Shown here one piece after another: positions 18,283-26,717 of a stretch of 64,000 nt of DNA. Source of the DNA: Pseudomonas chlororaphis (GTDB lineage Bacteria; Pseudomonadota; Gammaproteobacteria; Pseudomonadales; Pseudomonadaceae); contig NZ_MOAL01000005.1 of assembly GCF_003731765.1 (NCBI RefSeq), positions 219,896 to 283,895 on the forward strand. The letters run 5' to 3'. The position numbers and the translations under genes were made by a program. The notes beneath the pieces were generated by a model. It was not told the DNA's origin. It saw only the letters and a program-made list of their open reading frames with translations, and did not search any database. The stretch's first letter is position 1. Each line of letters starts with the position of its first letter.

Positions 18283-18968
18283 TCAGCGCGGCGCTGCTGT
18301 CGCCGCTCACCTTGGGGGCCGGCTGGCTGCTGTATGTGCCGGTATTGGCCTGGGCAGTGCTGCGGGTGCGTTGGGTTGAGTTGTTTACCGACAGCCGGCG
18401 TCAGCATTTGCTGTTCGGCACCGTGTTCGCGTTGTTCATGTTATGGCTGGTGCGTCGGGATTTTGATACCGGGGTGTCTTACCACTTCATTGGCATGACT
18501 GCCGTTACCCTGCTGTTGGACTGGCCGTTGGCGATCGTCGGCGGTCTGCTCGCCCAGTTGGGCCTGGTGGCTCTGGGGCGCCAGGACCTGGCGGCGATGG
18601 GCGTCAATGGCGCGTTATTGATCCTGTTGCCGGTGCTGGTCACCGAATGCTGCGCACTGCTGGTGGAGCGGGCGCAACCGCGCAATCCCTTCGTCTATAT
18701 CTTCTGTTCCGGCTTCTTTGCTGCGGCTTTGTCGGCCCTGTTGTGCCTGCTAATGGGGCTGGCGTTGCTGTGGTTTGACGAGCGTTTCGCCTTGCCGGAA
18801 TGGCTGGAAGATTTTGTCGGCTACCTGTGGTTGATGATCTTTCCCGAGGCCTTTATCAACGGCATGTTGGTCAGCGCCCTGGTGGTGTTCTGCCCTGAGT
18901 GGCTGGAAACCTTCAACCGCACCCGCTACCTCTCTGCGCCCTGGAAGGATGACGATCCTCGTCCTTGA
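18279..18968 (+). CDS. Membrane protein, energy-coupling-factor permease-like (CbiM family)
   Basis: A 229-residue integral membrane protein with about six hydrophobic segments. The conserved C-terminal block MIFPEAFINGMLVSALVVFCPEWLETF is typical of COG3235 proteins annotated as energy-coupling factor permeases. No ATPase or other ECF subunit lies nearby. It overlaps the preceding exported protein gene, so the two probably act together. Substrate unknown. Confidence 0.75.
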   Translation: MISAALLSPLTLGAGWLLYVPVLAWAVLRVRWVELFTDSRRQHLLFGTVFALFMLWLVRRDFDTGVSYHFIGMTAVTLLLDWPLAIVGGLLAQLGLVALGRQDLAAMGVNGALLILLPVLVTECCALLVERAQPRNPFVYIFCSGFFAAALSALLCLLMGLALLWFDERFALPEWLEDFVGYLWLMIFPEAFINGMLVSALVVFCPEWLETFNRTRYLSAPWKDDDPRP

Positions 18969-19031
18969 TCCATATCAAATACCCGCCCTGTGTACGGTCC
19001 CATGCTCTGGAAAATTTTCCGGAGGTCGGTC

Positions 19032-19247
19032 ATGGGTGTCTACCAGTGGGCAAGGCAGGAAGTGTGCAGCAGCTTGGACAAGGCCCTGCAGGAAGGGTTT
19101 GACCCGGGGCTGAGCCTGCGCGCTCTGCTCAGCGCCGTGGTGCAGCAGAGCAAGAGCGTGCGCAGTTTCGAGGACTTGGCCGACGAGTTGCAATTTCTCG
19201 CGGAGAACCTCGACGACGATCAGGATTACGGCTTTATGCGGCCTTGA
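19032..19247 (+). CDS. Small conserved hypothetical protein
   Basis: A 71-residue soluble protein. A strong GGAGG ribosome-binding site at 19021-19025 selects the ATG at 19032. It is mostly helical and acidic at the C terminus (FLAENLDDDQDYGFMRP). I do not recognise a domain. It is convergent with yacG, only 3 bases apart. A conserved neighbour of yacG-coaE-pilD in Pseudomonas, as far as I recall. Confidence 0.75.
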   Translation: MGVYQWARQEVCSSLDKALQEGFDPGLSLRALLSAVVQQSKSVRSFEDLADELQFLAENLDDDQDYGFMRP

Positions 19248-19250
19248 GGA

Positions 19251-19454
19251 TCAATGGGCGCGGGGTGGCAGCTCTTCGGAAAACAGCTCGTCTTCGGCAT
19301 CCGGGCTGACCGGAATCTTGTGTTCTTCCGCCGCCCAGGCGCCCAGGTCGATCAGTTTGCAGCGGTCCGAGCAGAACGGCCGGTTGACGTTGTCGGCCTT
19401 CCATTCCACGGGGGCGCCACAGGTTGGGCATTCTACGGTCAAGGGTTGGCTCAT
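19251..19454 (-). CDS. yacG: DNA gyrase inhibitor YacG
   Basis: A 67-residue zinc-ribbon protein. The four zinc cysteines are in CPTCGAPV and FCSDRCKLIDLGAW. E. coli YacG binds GyrB and inhibits gyrase. It overlaps coaE by ATGA and is the last gene of the pilC-pilD-coaE-yacG operon. Confidence 0.94.
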   Translation of the reverse strand: MSQPLTVECPTCGAPVEWKADNVNRPFCSDRCKLIDLGAWAAEEHKIPVSPDAEDELFSEELPPRAH

Positions 19455-20074
19455 GATTGGCCTCCAGGCAAAGTCAGGTAAAAGTGATGCAGGCGTTCGA
19501 CCTCGCTGTGTAACCAGGCAAGGTCGCGGTCGTTGACCAGCACATCGTCGGCGTAGCGCAGGCGTTCCTCGCGGCTGGCCTGGGCCTTGAGAATCGCCTG
19601 GACTTGCTGCTCGCTGATGCCGTCGCGCTGCAAGGTACGGGCGATTTGCAACGGCTGGGGCACATCGATCACCAGCACCCGCTGGGTCATCGCATGCTGT
19701 CCGGACTCGATCAGCAGCGGTGACACCAGAATCGCGTAAGGCGATTGGGCACGGGCCAGGTGGGCGACGATTTCCTCGGCAATCAAAGGGTGCAGCAAGG
19801 CTTCCAGCCAGCGTCGTTGTTCCGGTACTTCGAAAATCAGCTGGCGCAGGGCCGCGCGGTCCAACTGGCCGTCGGCTTGCAGCACGCCGGGGCCAAAGTG
19901 CTCGGCAATCCGCGCCAGGGCCGGGCGCCCGGGCTCGACCACCCAGCGCGCCGCGTGGTCGGCGTCGATGACATGGATACCCAGGTCGATAAAGTGCTGG
20001 GCCGCAGCGCTTTTACCGCTGCCGATGCCACCGGTGAGCCCCAGGATCCAGGGTTTGCGTACAGGGTTAGTCAT
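19451..20074 (-). CDS. coaE: Dephospho-CoA kinase
   Basis: Carries out the last step of coenzyme A synthesis, phosphorylation of dephospho-CoA. It has 207 residues from the ATG at 20074, which overlaps the pilD stop. Walker A LTGGIGSGKS is at residues 12-21, followed by the family motifs DADHAARWVVEPG and LVSPLLIESG. The frame continues upstream through pilD, but family length and the overlap fix the start. It depends on pantothenate supply, which matters because panD is broken in this window. Confidence 0.95.
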   Translation of the reverse strand: MTNPVRKPWILGLTGGIGSGKSAAAQHFIDLGIHVIDADHAARWVVEPGRPALARIAEHFGPGVLQADGQLDRAALRQLIFEVPEQRRWLEALLHPLIAEEIVAHLARAQSPYAILVSPLLIESGQHAMTQRVLVIDVPQPLQIARTLQRDGISEQQVQAILKAQASREERLRYADDVLVNDRDLAWLHSEVERLHHFYLTLPGGQS

Positions 20075-20943
20075 TTGAAACCGACAAACTGCCAATAGAA
20101 GTCGGTCATTTGACCACCCCAGAGCAAGGCAATCCAGCCGGCAATGGCCAGAAAGGGGCCAAAGGGAATGGGCGTCGAGCCCTGTGCATTGCGCAAACGC
20201 AGTATGACGGCCCCCAACAAAGCGCCCACCAGGGATGACAGCAGAATGGTCAGCGGCAGGATTTGCCAGCCGCCCCAGGCGCCGAGCATGGCCAACAGTT
20301 TGAAGTCGCCGTGGCCGATGCCGTCCTTGCCGGTGATCAGCTTGAACAGCCAATACACCGACCACAGACACAGGTAGCCGCAAACGGCCCCCCACAGCGC
20401 GTCATGCAGGCTGACGAACAGCTCGAAACTGTTGGCGATCAGCCCCAGCCACAAGAGCGGCAAGACCAGCGCATCCGGCAGCAGTTGGTGCTCGGCGTCG
20501 ATCAGGCTCATGGCGATCAGCCCCCAACTGAGCAGCAACAACAGCCCGGCCTGCCAGCCAAAACCGAAATGCCAGGCGACAAAGGCCGAGAGCAGGCCGC
20601 AGGCCAGTTCCGTGAGGGGGTAGCGCGGGCTGATGGCGCCTCGGCAGTGGGCGCAGCGTCCCCGCAGCAGCAGGTAGCTGAGCAGCGGAATGTTTTCCCA
20701 GGCACGGATGGGCTGCGCGCAATGCGGGCAGTGGGAGTGTGGCAGCAGCAGGTTATAGGTGGGAGCCTGTGGTTCGGGTGGCAAACCGAGGATTTCGTGG
20801 GCCTGGCCGCGCCAATCGCGCTCGAGCATCTTGGGCAGGCGCCAGACCAGGACGTTGAGAAAACTGCCCACGATCAGCCCCAGGACCAGGGCGAACAACA
20901 CAAAGGCCAACGGAGCGTTGGCCAGGACTTCACTCAAAGGCAT
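20071..20943 (-). CDS. pilD: Prepilin peptidase / N-methyltransferase PilD
   Basis: An inner-membrane aspartyl protease of 290 residues that cleaves and methylates class III prepilins and type II secretion pseudopilins. The cytoplasmic zinc loop has two CxxC pairs (HCPHCAQP and CAHCRGAI). The catalytic aspartates are in SLIDAEHQLLPD and GIGHGDFKLLAMLGAW. Several membrane segments follow. All pilins in this window carry its cleavage site. It may be retained for type II secretion even if pili are not assembled. Confidence 0.96.
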   Translation of the reverse strand: MPLSEVLANAPLAFVLFALVLGLIVGSFLNVLVWRLPKMLERDWRGQAHEILGLPPEPQAPTYNLLLPHSHCPHCAQPIRAWENIPLLSYLLLRGRCAHCRGAISPRYPLTELACGLLSAFVAWHFGFGWQAGLLLLLSWGLIAMSLIDAEHQLLPDALVLPLLWLGLIANSFELFVSLHDALWGAVCGYLCLWSVYWLFKLITGKDGIGHGDFKLLAMLGAWGGWQILPLTILLSSLVGALLGAVILRLRNAQGSTPIPFGPFLAIAGWIALLWGGQMTDFYWQFVGFK

Positions 20944-20945
20944 GT

Positions 20946-22163
20946 TCAGATCGCTGTACCGAGTTGAAAGATGGGCAGATACATGGCGACGACTAGGCCG
21001 CCGACGAGAGTGCCCAGAATGATCATGATAAAGGGCTCCAGCAGGCTGGCCAGGCTGTCAGCCAGGTTATCCACTTCGGTTTCATAGTGTTGCGCGACCT
21101 TTTCCAGCATCTGCTCCAGGGTTCCGGATTCTTCGCCGATGGCCGTCATCTGGATGGCCATGCCGGGAAATACACCGCTGCTGCGCATGGCGAAGTTCAA
21201 CTGCATGCCGTTGGCGACGTTCTGCCCGATGCGTTCGATGGCCTGCTGGAACACGTGGTTGCCGCTGGCTTGGGCCACCGCGCTCAAGGCCTGCAGCAAG
21301 GGCACGCCGGCGGCAAAGGTGGTGGCCAGGGTACGCGCATAACGGGCCACCGCAGACTTGTACAGCAAGGTGCCCAGCAGAGGCAATTTAAGCAGGCCGC
21401 TGTCCAGGGCATCACGCAGGCGTTTTGAGCGTCTGTGGGCATGGCGCAGGCCCAGCAGGGTACCCAGGCCGCCGAGAGCCAGCATCCACCAGCCGTGCTG
21501 CATGAGCTGCGAGAGTGCGATGACCCATTGAGTAAAGGCCGGCAGCGGGGCGTTGATGCCCGCGAACAGGCTCTGGAATTGCGGTACAACCTTGACCAGC
21601 AGAATGGCGCTGACGACCGCCGCCACGGCGACTACCGCCAATGGGTAGATCAGACTTTTCTTGACCCTGGCCTTGAGGTTCTCGCTCTTCTCCTTATAGG
21701 TGGCCACGCGCTCCAGCAGGGTATCCAGGGCGCCGGCCTGCTCACCGGCCTCCACCAGGTTGCAGTACAACTCGTCGAAGCAGCGTGGGTGTTTGCGCAA
21801 TGCCGCGGCCAGGCTGTTGCCGGCTTCGATGTCTCGCTTGAGGGCCAGCACTAGAGGGCGCATGCCCGGCGTGTCCAGGCCTTCAGCGATGATGTCGAAG
21901 GCCTGCAGCAGCGGCACCCCGGCTTTCATCATGCTGGCCAGTTGGCGGGTGAACAGCGCTATGTCCCGGGCCTTGATCCTGTGCGATGGACGCAGCAGCG
22001 GTGCGGATTTGCGCCGGACCCGGTGGGGGGTGATGCCCTGTTGGCGCAGCTTGGCCCTGACCAGGGCTGGAGTCTGGGCACTCAACTCGCCGGCGAGGGG
22101 GCTACCGCTGCGGTCGCTGCCTTGCCAGGTGTACACACTGATTCTTGCCGTTCTTGGCGTCAT
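20946..22163 (-). CDS. pilC: Type IV pilus inner-membrane platform protein PilC
   Basis: A 405-residue polytopic protein of the GspF/PilC family that links the assembly ATPase to the pilus base. The conserved FTRQLASMMKAGVPLLQAFDI and the repeated second-domain GTLLYKSAVARYARTLATTF...GVPLLQALS are visible. Three membrane segments are present. In P. aeruginosa the extension ATPase gene pilB lies directly upstream; here only 276 bases separate pilC from the divergent pilA, so pilB is absent from this place. Confidence 0.95.
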   Translation of the reverse strand: MTPRTARISVYTWQGSDRSGSPLAGELSAQTPALVRAKLRQQGITPHRVRRKSAPLLRPSHRIKARDIALFTRQLASMMKAGVPLLQAFDIIAEGLDTPGMRPLVLALKRDIEAGNSLAAALRKHPRCFDELYCNLVEAGEQAGALDTLLERVATYKEKSENLKARVKKSLIYPLAVVAVAAVVSAILLVKVVPQFQSLFAGINAPLPAFTQWVIALSQLMQHGWWMLALGGLGTLLGLRHAHRRSKRLRDALDSGLLKLPLLGTLLYKSAVARYARTLATTFAAGVPLLQALSAVAQASGNHVFQQAIERIGQNVANGMQLNFAMRSSGVFPGMAIQMTAIGEESGTLEQMLEKVAQHYETEVDNLADSLASLLEPFIMIILGTLVGGLVVAMYLPIFQLGTAI

Positions 22164-22373
22164 GGTTCGGTCCTGTGTAAAGCCGTGCTCGTCCGTGAGC
22201 GCGGGGTGGCGAGCGTGTTTGGCAGACCGCCCGGCGATTGCTTTAAAGCGTAGTTGCAGGCGCCCCCGGAACGGCGCAGCGGGGTGACGGAAATTGTCAG
22301 TTTGTGCGAATCCTTGCGTGACACGGCGTCCTTAGAAAACCGTGAAAGCCTTGTTTTACGTGGCTTTCATGGC

Positions 22374-22389
22374 TGGCACAGGCCGTGCT
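22374..22389 (+). promoter_or_regulatory. Sigma54 promoter of pilA
   Basis: TGGCACAGGCCGTGCT has the exact GG-N10-GC spacing of -24/-12 elements, 50 bases before the pilA ATG. In P. aeruginosa pilA is transcribed by sigma54 with PilR. An 8-base inverted repeat (TGAAAGCC at 22343-22350, GGCTTTCA at 22362-22369) lies just upstream. TGTC/GACA-type half-sites (for example near 22296 and 22319) could be PilR contacts. Confidence 0.85.
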
Positions 22390-22439
22390 TTGGCCCCCAT
22401 GCAACTCATAAAACCTTTGTTTAGGCATGGAGCCTGTCT

Positions 22440-22856
22440 ATGAAGCGTCAGTACGGTTTTACCCTGATCGAGCTACTGGTCGTGGTGGCCATTATCGGCA
22501 TCCTGGCAACGGTGGCCCTGCCGCTGTATTCCAAGTACCAGGCCCGGGCCAAGGTGATGGCGGCCCTGGCTGAAGCCTCGGCCCTGAAGGTCCACTTTGA
22601 GGATGTACTCAACCAGGGCGTCGATCCGACCCTGGAACTGCTGGGCGCTATGGCCCAGAGCGCGAACTGCCTGATGACCGCGACGGGAGCGGCGAGCAGT
22701 GGAGAGGGGACGATTGCCTGCACCCTGCTCAATGCCCCAAGCCCGGTATTGAACAAGACCCTGACCCTTACCCGCTCGCCGGTGACGGGGTGGGCCTGTG
22801 CCACCTCAGTCGCTGTGGATTACGTGCCCAAGGGCTGCAGCGCGGAGAGTGCTTGA
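22440..22856 (+). CDS. pilA: Type IV major pilin PilA
   Basis: A 138-residue pilin. The leader MKRQYG|FTLIELLVVVAIIGILA is canonical, with G-1, F+1 and E+5. Four cysteines lie in the C-terminal half (ANCLMT, TIACTLL, WACATS, PKGCSAE), enough for the terminal disulfide loop plus one further bond. GGAG about 8 bases upstream is the ribosome-binding site. It is divergent from pilC and has its own sigma54 promoter. Confidence 0.93.
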   Translation: MKRQYGFTLIELLVVVAIIGILATVALPLYSKYQARAKVMAALAEASALKVHFEDVLNQGVDPTLELLGAMAQSANCLMTATGAASSGEGTIACTLLNAPSPVLNKTLTLTRSPVTGWACATSVAVDYVPKGCSAESA

Positions 22857-22936
22857 AGGCTTCTCAGTCTTGAGGTTCGACCGATAAAAGGGGGAGCCGC
22901 CACAGCGGCTCCACCAGCCCTTGGAGAAACCGCAAC

Positions 22937-22974
22937 TTGCATGCAGATTGGCAGCCGGTCATGCAAATTGCATG
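22937..22974 (+). promoter_or_regulatory. Palindromic candidate enhancer upstream of the BON gene
   Basis: CATGCAAATTGCATG at 22960-22974 is a perfect 7+1+7 palindrome, and a related TTGCATGCAG lies at 22937-22946. They sit about 65-100 bases before a sigma54 -24 element, the usual place for enhancer-binding-protein sites. I do not recognise the motif as belonging to a named regulator. Confidence 0.55.
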
Positions 22975-22997
22975 ATTCCGATTTTTTGTTTTTTCTA

Positions 22998-23010
22998 TAA
23001 GTTATTGATT
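22998..23010 (-). promoter_or_regulatory. IHF-binding site
   Basis: TAAGTTATTGATT matches the minus-strand form of the IHF consensus (YAANNNNTTGATW) at every defined base. It sits in an A/T-rich stretch between the palindrome and the -24 element, where IHF bends DNA for sigma54 activators. Confidence 0.7.
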
Positions 23011-23038
23011 TATATGTATTTTTATAGCGATCAAAAGT

Positions 23039-23054
23039 TGGCACAGCGCCTGCA
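23039..23054 (+). promoter_or_regulatory. Sigma54 promoter of the BON-domain gene
   Basis: TGGCACAGCGCCTGCA has GG-N10-GC spacing and close agreement with the TGGCAC-N5-TTGCA consensus. It lies 66 bases before the ATG at 23121. Confidence 0.82.
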
Positions 23055-23120
23055 ATATCCCTGGTAACCCTGAAGCCAGGACAACGGCTCAGGTTTTCTA
23101 AAAGAACAGGAGTTACTCGT

Positions 23121-23477
23121 ATGAAGAAGTTCGCTATCGCTGCCGCAACTGCTACCGCTCTGACCCTGACCATGGCCAACGCAGCATTTGCGCAGACCAC
23201 TCAACACACCCAGTCACCTATGGTTGTAGCTGCTGGTGAAGTCGACAAGGCTAAAGAGGCGACCTCTGACACCTGGATCACCACCAAAGTGAAAAGCGAT
23301 CTGGTTACCGAGAAAGGCATTCCTGGTACCGACATCAAGGTAGAGACCAACAAAGGCGTAGTGTCGCTGTCGTCCACTGTTGCGGTCACCGATGCCCAGA
23401 AAGCCACCGCTGTTGCTATCACCAAGAAAATCAAAGGCGTTAAAGCGGTTTCCGCTGACGGCCTGAAAGCCGAGTAA
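23121..23477 (+). CDS. Periplasmic BON-domain protein (OsmY-like)
   Basis: A 118-residue exported protein. The signal peptide MKKFAIAAATATALTLTMAN ends with AAFA, after which cleavage is likely. One BON domain fills the mature part (WITTKVKSDLVTEKGIPGTDIKVETNKGVVSLSSTVAVTDAQKATAV region), a fold thought to bind phospholipid surfaces. A single domain is half the OsmY length. AACAGGAG precedes the start. It stands alone between pilA and DUF748 and has its own sigma54 promoter, which is unusual because OsmY-type genes are normally sigmaS-controlled. Confidence 0.88.
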   Translation: MKKFAIAAATATALTLTMANAAFAQTTQHTQSPMVVAAGEVDKAKEATSDTWITTKVKSDLVTEKGIPGTDIKVETNKGVVSLSSTVAVTDAQKATAVAITKKIKGVKAVSADGLKAE

Positions 23478-23504
23478 GGCGCACGCTTCTTGCCTGGACA
23501 GGGA

Positions 23505-23539
23505 GAGGTCGCGGTAGGCAATACCGGCCTACCGCTTCT
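23505..23539. terminator. Hairpin after the BON gene
   Basis: GCGGTAGG at 23511-23518 pairs with CCTACCGC at 23528-23535, with weak outer pairing of GAGA and TCTC. No clear T run follows, so it may end transcription only with help, or act as a 3' stabiliser. Confidence 0.5.
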
Positions 23540-23688
23540 CTAAGGTTCATGCGAAGACCACAAGGATGTGGTCATTACAGGCCTTGGCACCATGTGCCGG
23601 GGCCTGTTCTATTGGCGTCGGAAAAGTCCGGGGCCGGCTGGCTGGTCGCTTAGGGTTACGTCGCTTAGGTTTAATGGGCGTCCCGGTT

Positions 23689-26622
23689 TTACTCAGCGTC
23701 CAAATGCAACGGGGTCACGACGCGACCATCACTTTCCGCTTGCCCCAGGTTGGCGTCGATGAAGTACACACGGTCGTCCGCGAGTTGGCCTTTATCCACC
23801 AGGAAGTCCTTGATGCTGCTGGCCCGCTCTTGGCCCAGTTGGCGCAACAGCACGTCGCTGGAACTCCAGAACTGAATCACCCCTTCGCGCAGTTTGGCGC
23901 TGCGTTCGTCGCGGCCCAGTTGAGCCCATTCGGCCGGCGGTTGCTGCTTCAGGCGGGTGCGGTAGATGCCTTCCAGCAGCGGCGCTTTTTCATTCTCCGG
24001 CACTTGCAGTAGGGATGCCTGCGCCGGGACTTTATCGCCACGACGCTGGAGCATCTTGTAGTAGTTGTACTGGTACTCACGCTCAAGGCGTTGTTCGGCG
24101 ATAAACGGGCCGTCGCTGCTTTGCGCGCTGGTGCCTTCGATCTCCAGGCGCAGGGTTGGCCGTTCCTTCAGGGCTTTGGACAAGGTGGTCAGCGCCGACT
24201 CGGATTCTTTACTCAACTCACTGGAACCCGGGGCGAAGGACACGTTGCCGAGGTCTTGCGCACCGCCCCCGCCGATCAGCCCGCCAATGAATTTGAACGG
24301 TGCCTGGGCTGCCCGCAGGACCAGGTTGCGCAGGGTCTGCCAGACGATCGGCATGACGCTGAACTGCGGGTTATTGAGGTCGCCGGAAATCGGCAGCTCG
24401 ATGGAAATCTTGCCATCGGTGTCCTTGAGCAGCGCCACTGCCAGGCGGATCGGCAGGTCCACCGCATCGGGGCTGTCGACCTTCTCACCCAGTTGCAGTT
24501 GTTCCACCACCAGCTTGTTTTCAGCTTTGAGCTGGCCCTTGGTGATCATGTAGTGCAGGTCGAGGTTGAGCCGGCCTTTGCGAATACGGAACCCGGCAAA
24601 CTTGCCCGAGTAGGGGGTCAGGGTGGTCAGCTCGACCCGTTTGAAACTGGTGGCGATGTCCAGCGCTGCCATCGGGTCGAAGGGGTTGACGCTGCCTTTG
24701 ATGGTGACTGGTGCATAGCGGTCGACCTTGCCCTTGACGTCGACACTGGCCGGTTCGGCCTTGCGGCTGTCGATGGTGCCGATCTGGCCGTTGAGCTGTT
24801 GCACGGCGGTGGCGAAGTTGGGCGTCAGGCTAAGGTCGGCAAAGTTCGCCGAGCCGTCGTTGATGGCGATTTCACCGATGTGGATGCCCAGCGGCTTGCT
24901 GCTGCCCGACGACTTCTTAGTGCTGGACGAGGTGGCGCTGCCAGCCGGTTGCGGAATCAGCAGGTCATCGACGTTGGTGGTGCGGTCGTCGTTGATGATG
25001 AAACGGGCATAGGGCTGGATCAGGTTGACCCGGGTGATGTCGAGGCTGTCACCGTGCTGATAGTTGAGGCCCTCGACCACCACCTGTTTCCACTTCACGA
25101 AGTCGCGGGTCTTCAGGGTGTCCAAGGTGTGCAACTGATTGATCTCGGCGCGGCCGGTGATGCTGAAGGTCAGCGGCTCCAGCTTTTTCAGGTCCACCGC
25201 AAGGTCGCTGCCGAGCATGCCGCTGCGCAGTTCCAGGCGAATGAACGGGCTGATGTAGGACTGGGCCACCCGCAGGTCGATGTCTTTGCTCTGCACCTTG
25301 AGCTTGGCGCTGACCGGCTGCAGGTTGACTTCGCCGGTGGCGAGAATCTTGCCCTGCTTGCCCAGGCCGGTATCGAGCTTGAGGGTGAAAGGCGACTGGT
25401 TGAGGCTGTCGAAATTTTGCAAGTCGAGGTTCAGCGGCCCGACTTCCAGGGCGACTGCGGGTTTGGCCTGGCGATCGGCCAGGTGCACCTGATAGTTGCG
25501 CAGTTGCACATCCTTGAGCAGTACTTGCCAAGGCTTGCTCGGCGCAGCGGGAGCCGGCTTGGGTGAGTCGGCGGCGGCCGGGGTCGGCGCCGGGGCCGGT
25601 TTGGCCGGTTGGCTGGCGAAGAGCTTCTGCCAGTCCAGTTGACCGTCGGCTTCCAGGGCGGCCCAGGTTTCCAGTTTCTGGCTGCGGACCTTGCCGACGA
25701 TCACCTGCTGCTTGGCCAGGTCCACCGTGGTTTCACTGACGTCCAGGCGCTCCAGGCGTGCCAGGGGGCGGCCGTCTGGCGCCTTGATGGCGAATGGCGC
25801 GACGCTCAGGGAGGTGTTATCGAGCAGCAGCTCGGTGTTCTTCGACAGGTTGAATTTATAGTGAGTATTGAAATTCAGCACCCCGTCTTCCAGTACCAGT
25901 GGCACCGCATCGCGGACGTAGGGCCACCAGGCTTTCATCTTGCCGTCGGTGACCTTCAAGGTGCCTTCAGAAGCGATGGGAGCCAGGCTGAAGTTACCGG
26001 CCCAATCGATCTGTCCACCTTCGGGGCCGGCCGCCACCAGGGTCATGTCGGCGCTGTCATCGGGCAGGGTGCTGAGGTTTTTCAACTCGAAATCGAGTTT
26101 GTCGTAAAGGAATTCGATGGGCTCGCTGGGGCGCAGGTCCTGGAAGTGCACATAACCGCCGGCCAGCTTGATGCGCTCGATTCTCAGGGGGAAGGGCTTG
26201 GCTTCCGGATCGGCCGGGGTCGGTTCGCTGGCTGGCAGCTTGAACAGGCTCAGCAGGTTGAGCTTGCCAGCCTTGTCGAAGAGGATCTCGGTCTTGGGCT
26301 TGTCCAGTTCGACATCCGCCAAGTGCAGCGCGCGGGTCCACAGGCTGTCCAACTGCAGGTTGGCGTACAGGCGTTCGAAGGCCACATGTTCCTTGCCCGG
26401 TTCGCCCAGGGTCAGGCCCCAGACGGTCAGTTCAAGGCTGAACGGGTTGAGTTCGATGCGTTGGATATGGGCCGGTGTGGTCGCGTAGTTGGCCAACTGC
26501 TGGTTGGCCACTCGCAAGGCGATGCCCGGCAAAATCAGAAAGCCCAACAGACTGTAAAGGGCCAGGGCAGTCAACAAGGCGCCGATAGCGCGAATCAATC
26601 CTTTGGTCATGCGAGGCTTCAT
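23689..26622 (-). CDS. Large DUF748 (AsmA-like) envelope protein
   Basis: A 977-residue protein with one N-terminal membrane anchor (LLTALALYSLLGFLILPGIAL) and a long periplasmic beta-rich body of the DUF748/AsmA-like type. This superfamily includes bridge-like proteins suggested to carry lipids between membranes. A Pro/Ala linker lies near 345-375 (AKPAPAPTPAAADSPKPAP). Near the end, LGNVSFAPGSSELSKESESAL resembles the start of OmpA-C peptidoglycan-binding domains. ATG codons at 26622 and 26610 are both possible starts. It is a single gene with no clear operon partner. Confidence 0.88.
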   Translation of the reverse strand: MKPRMTKGLIRAIGALLTALALYSLLGFLILPGIALRVANQQLANYATTPAHIQRIELNPFSLELTVWGLTLGEPGKEHVAFERLYANLQLDSLWTRALHLADVELDKPKTEILFDKAGKLNLLSLFKLPASEPTPADPEAKPFPLRIERIKLAGGYVHFQDLRPSEPIEFLYDKLDFELKNLSTLPDDSADMTLVAAGPEGGQIDWAGNFSLAPIASEGTLKVTDGKMKAWWPYVRDAVPLVLEDGVLNFNTHYKFNLSKNTELLLDNTSLSVAPFAIKAPDGRPLARLERLDVSETTVDLAKQQVIVGKVRSQKLETWAALEADGQLDWQKLFASQPAKPAPAPTPAAADSPKPAPAAPSKPWQVLLKDVQLRNYQVHLADRQAKPAVALEVGPLNLDLQNFDSLNQSPFTLKLDTGLGKQGKILATGEVNLQPVSAKLKVQSKDIDLRVAQSYISPFIRLELRSGMLGSDLAVDLKKLEPLTFSITGRAEINQLHTLDTLKTRDFVKWKQVVVEGLNYQHGDSLDITRVNLIQPYARFIINDDRTTNVDDLLIPQPAGSATSSSTKKSSGSSKPLGIHIGEIAINDGSANFADLSLTPNFATAVQQLNGQIGTIDSRKAEPASVDVKGKVDRYAPVTIKGSVNPFDPMAALDIATSFKRVELTTLTPYSGKFAGFRIRKGRLNLDLHYMITKGQLKAENKLVVEQLQLGEKVDSPDAVDLPIRLAVALLKDTDGKISIELPISGDLNNPQFSVMPIVWQTLRNLVLRAAQAPFKFIGGLIGGGGAQDLGNVSFAPGSSELSKESESALTTLSKALKERPTLRLEIEGTSAQSSDGPFIAEQRLEREYQYNYYKMLQRRGDKVPAQASLLQVPENEKAPLLEGIYRTRLKQQPPAEWAQLGRDERSAKLREGVIQFWSSSDVLLRQLGQERASSIKDFLVDKGQLADDRVYFIDANLGQAESDGRVVTPLHLDAE

Positions 26623-26717
26623 CTGTCTGATATCGGAAGTGCCTTGGAGTATGGCACGCGTTTCTGGTTCCGAAACAATCCCTTGGATCAGGATTGTTCA
26701 GATTTCACGGACCGTAT

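Noticed and set aside
22185..22201. Near match of 16 bases (GCTCACGGAYGARCAC) between the pilC upstream region and the pilR start
   Set aside because: 14 of 16 matches between two places can occur by chance in 64 kb; no third copy seen and no role evident.
24091..25566. Open frame of 491 codons on the plus strand within the DUF748 gene
   Set aside because: Antisense shadow; the minus-strand protein has clear domains.
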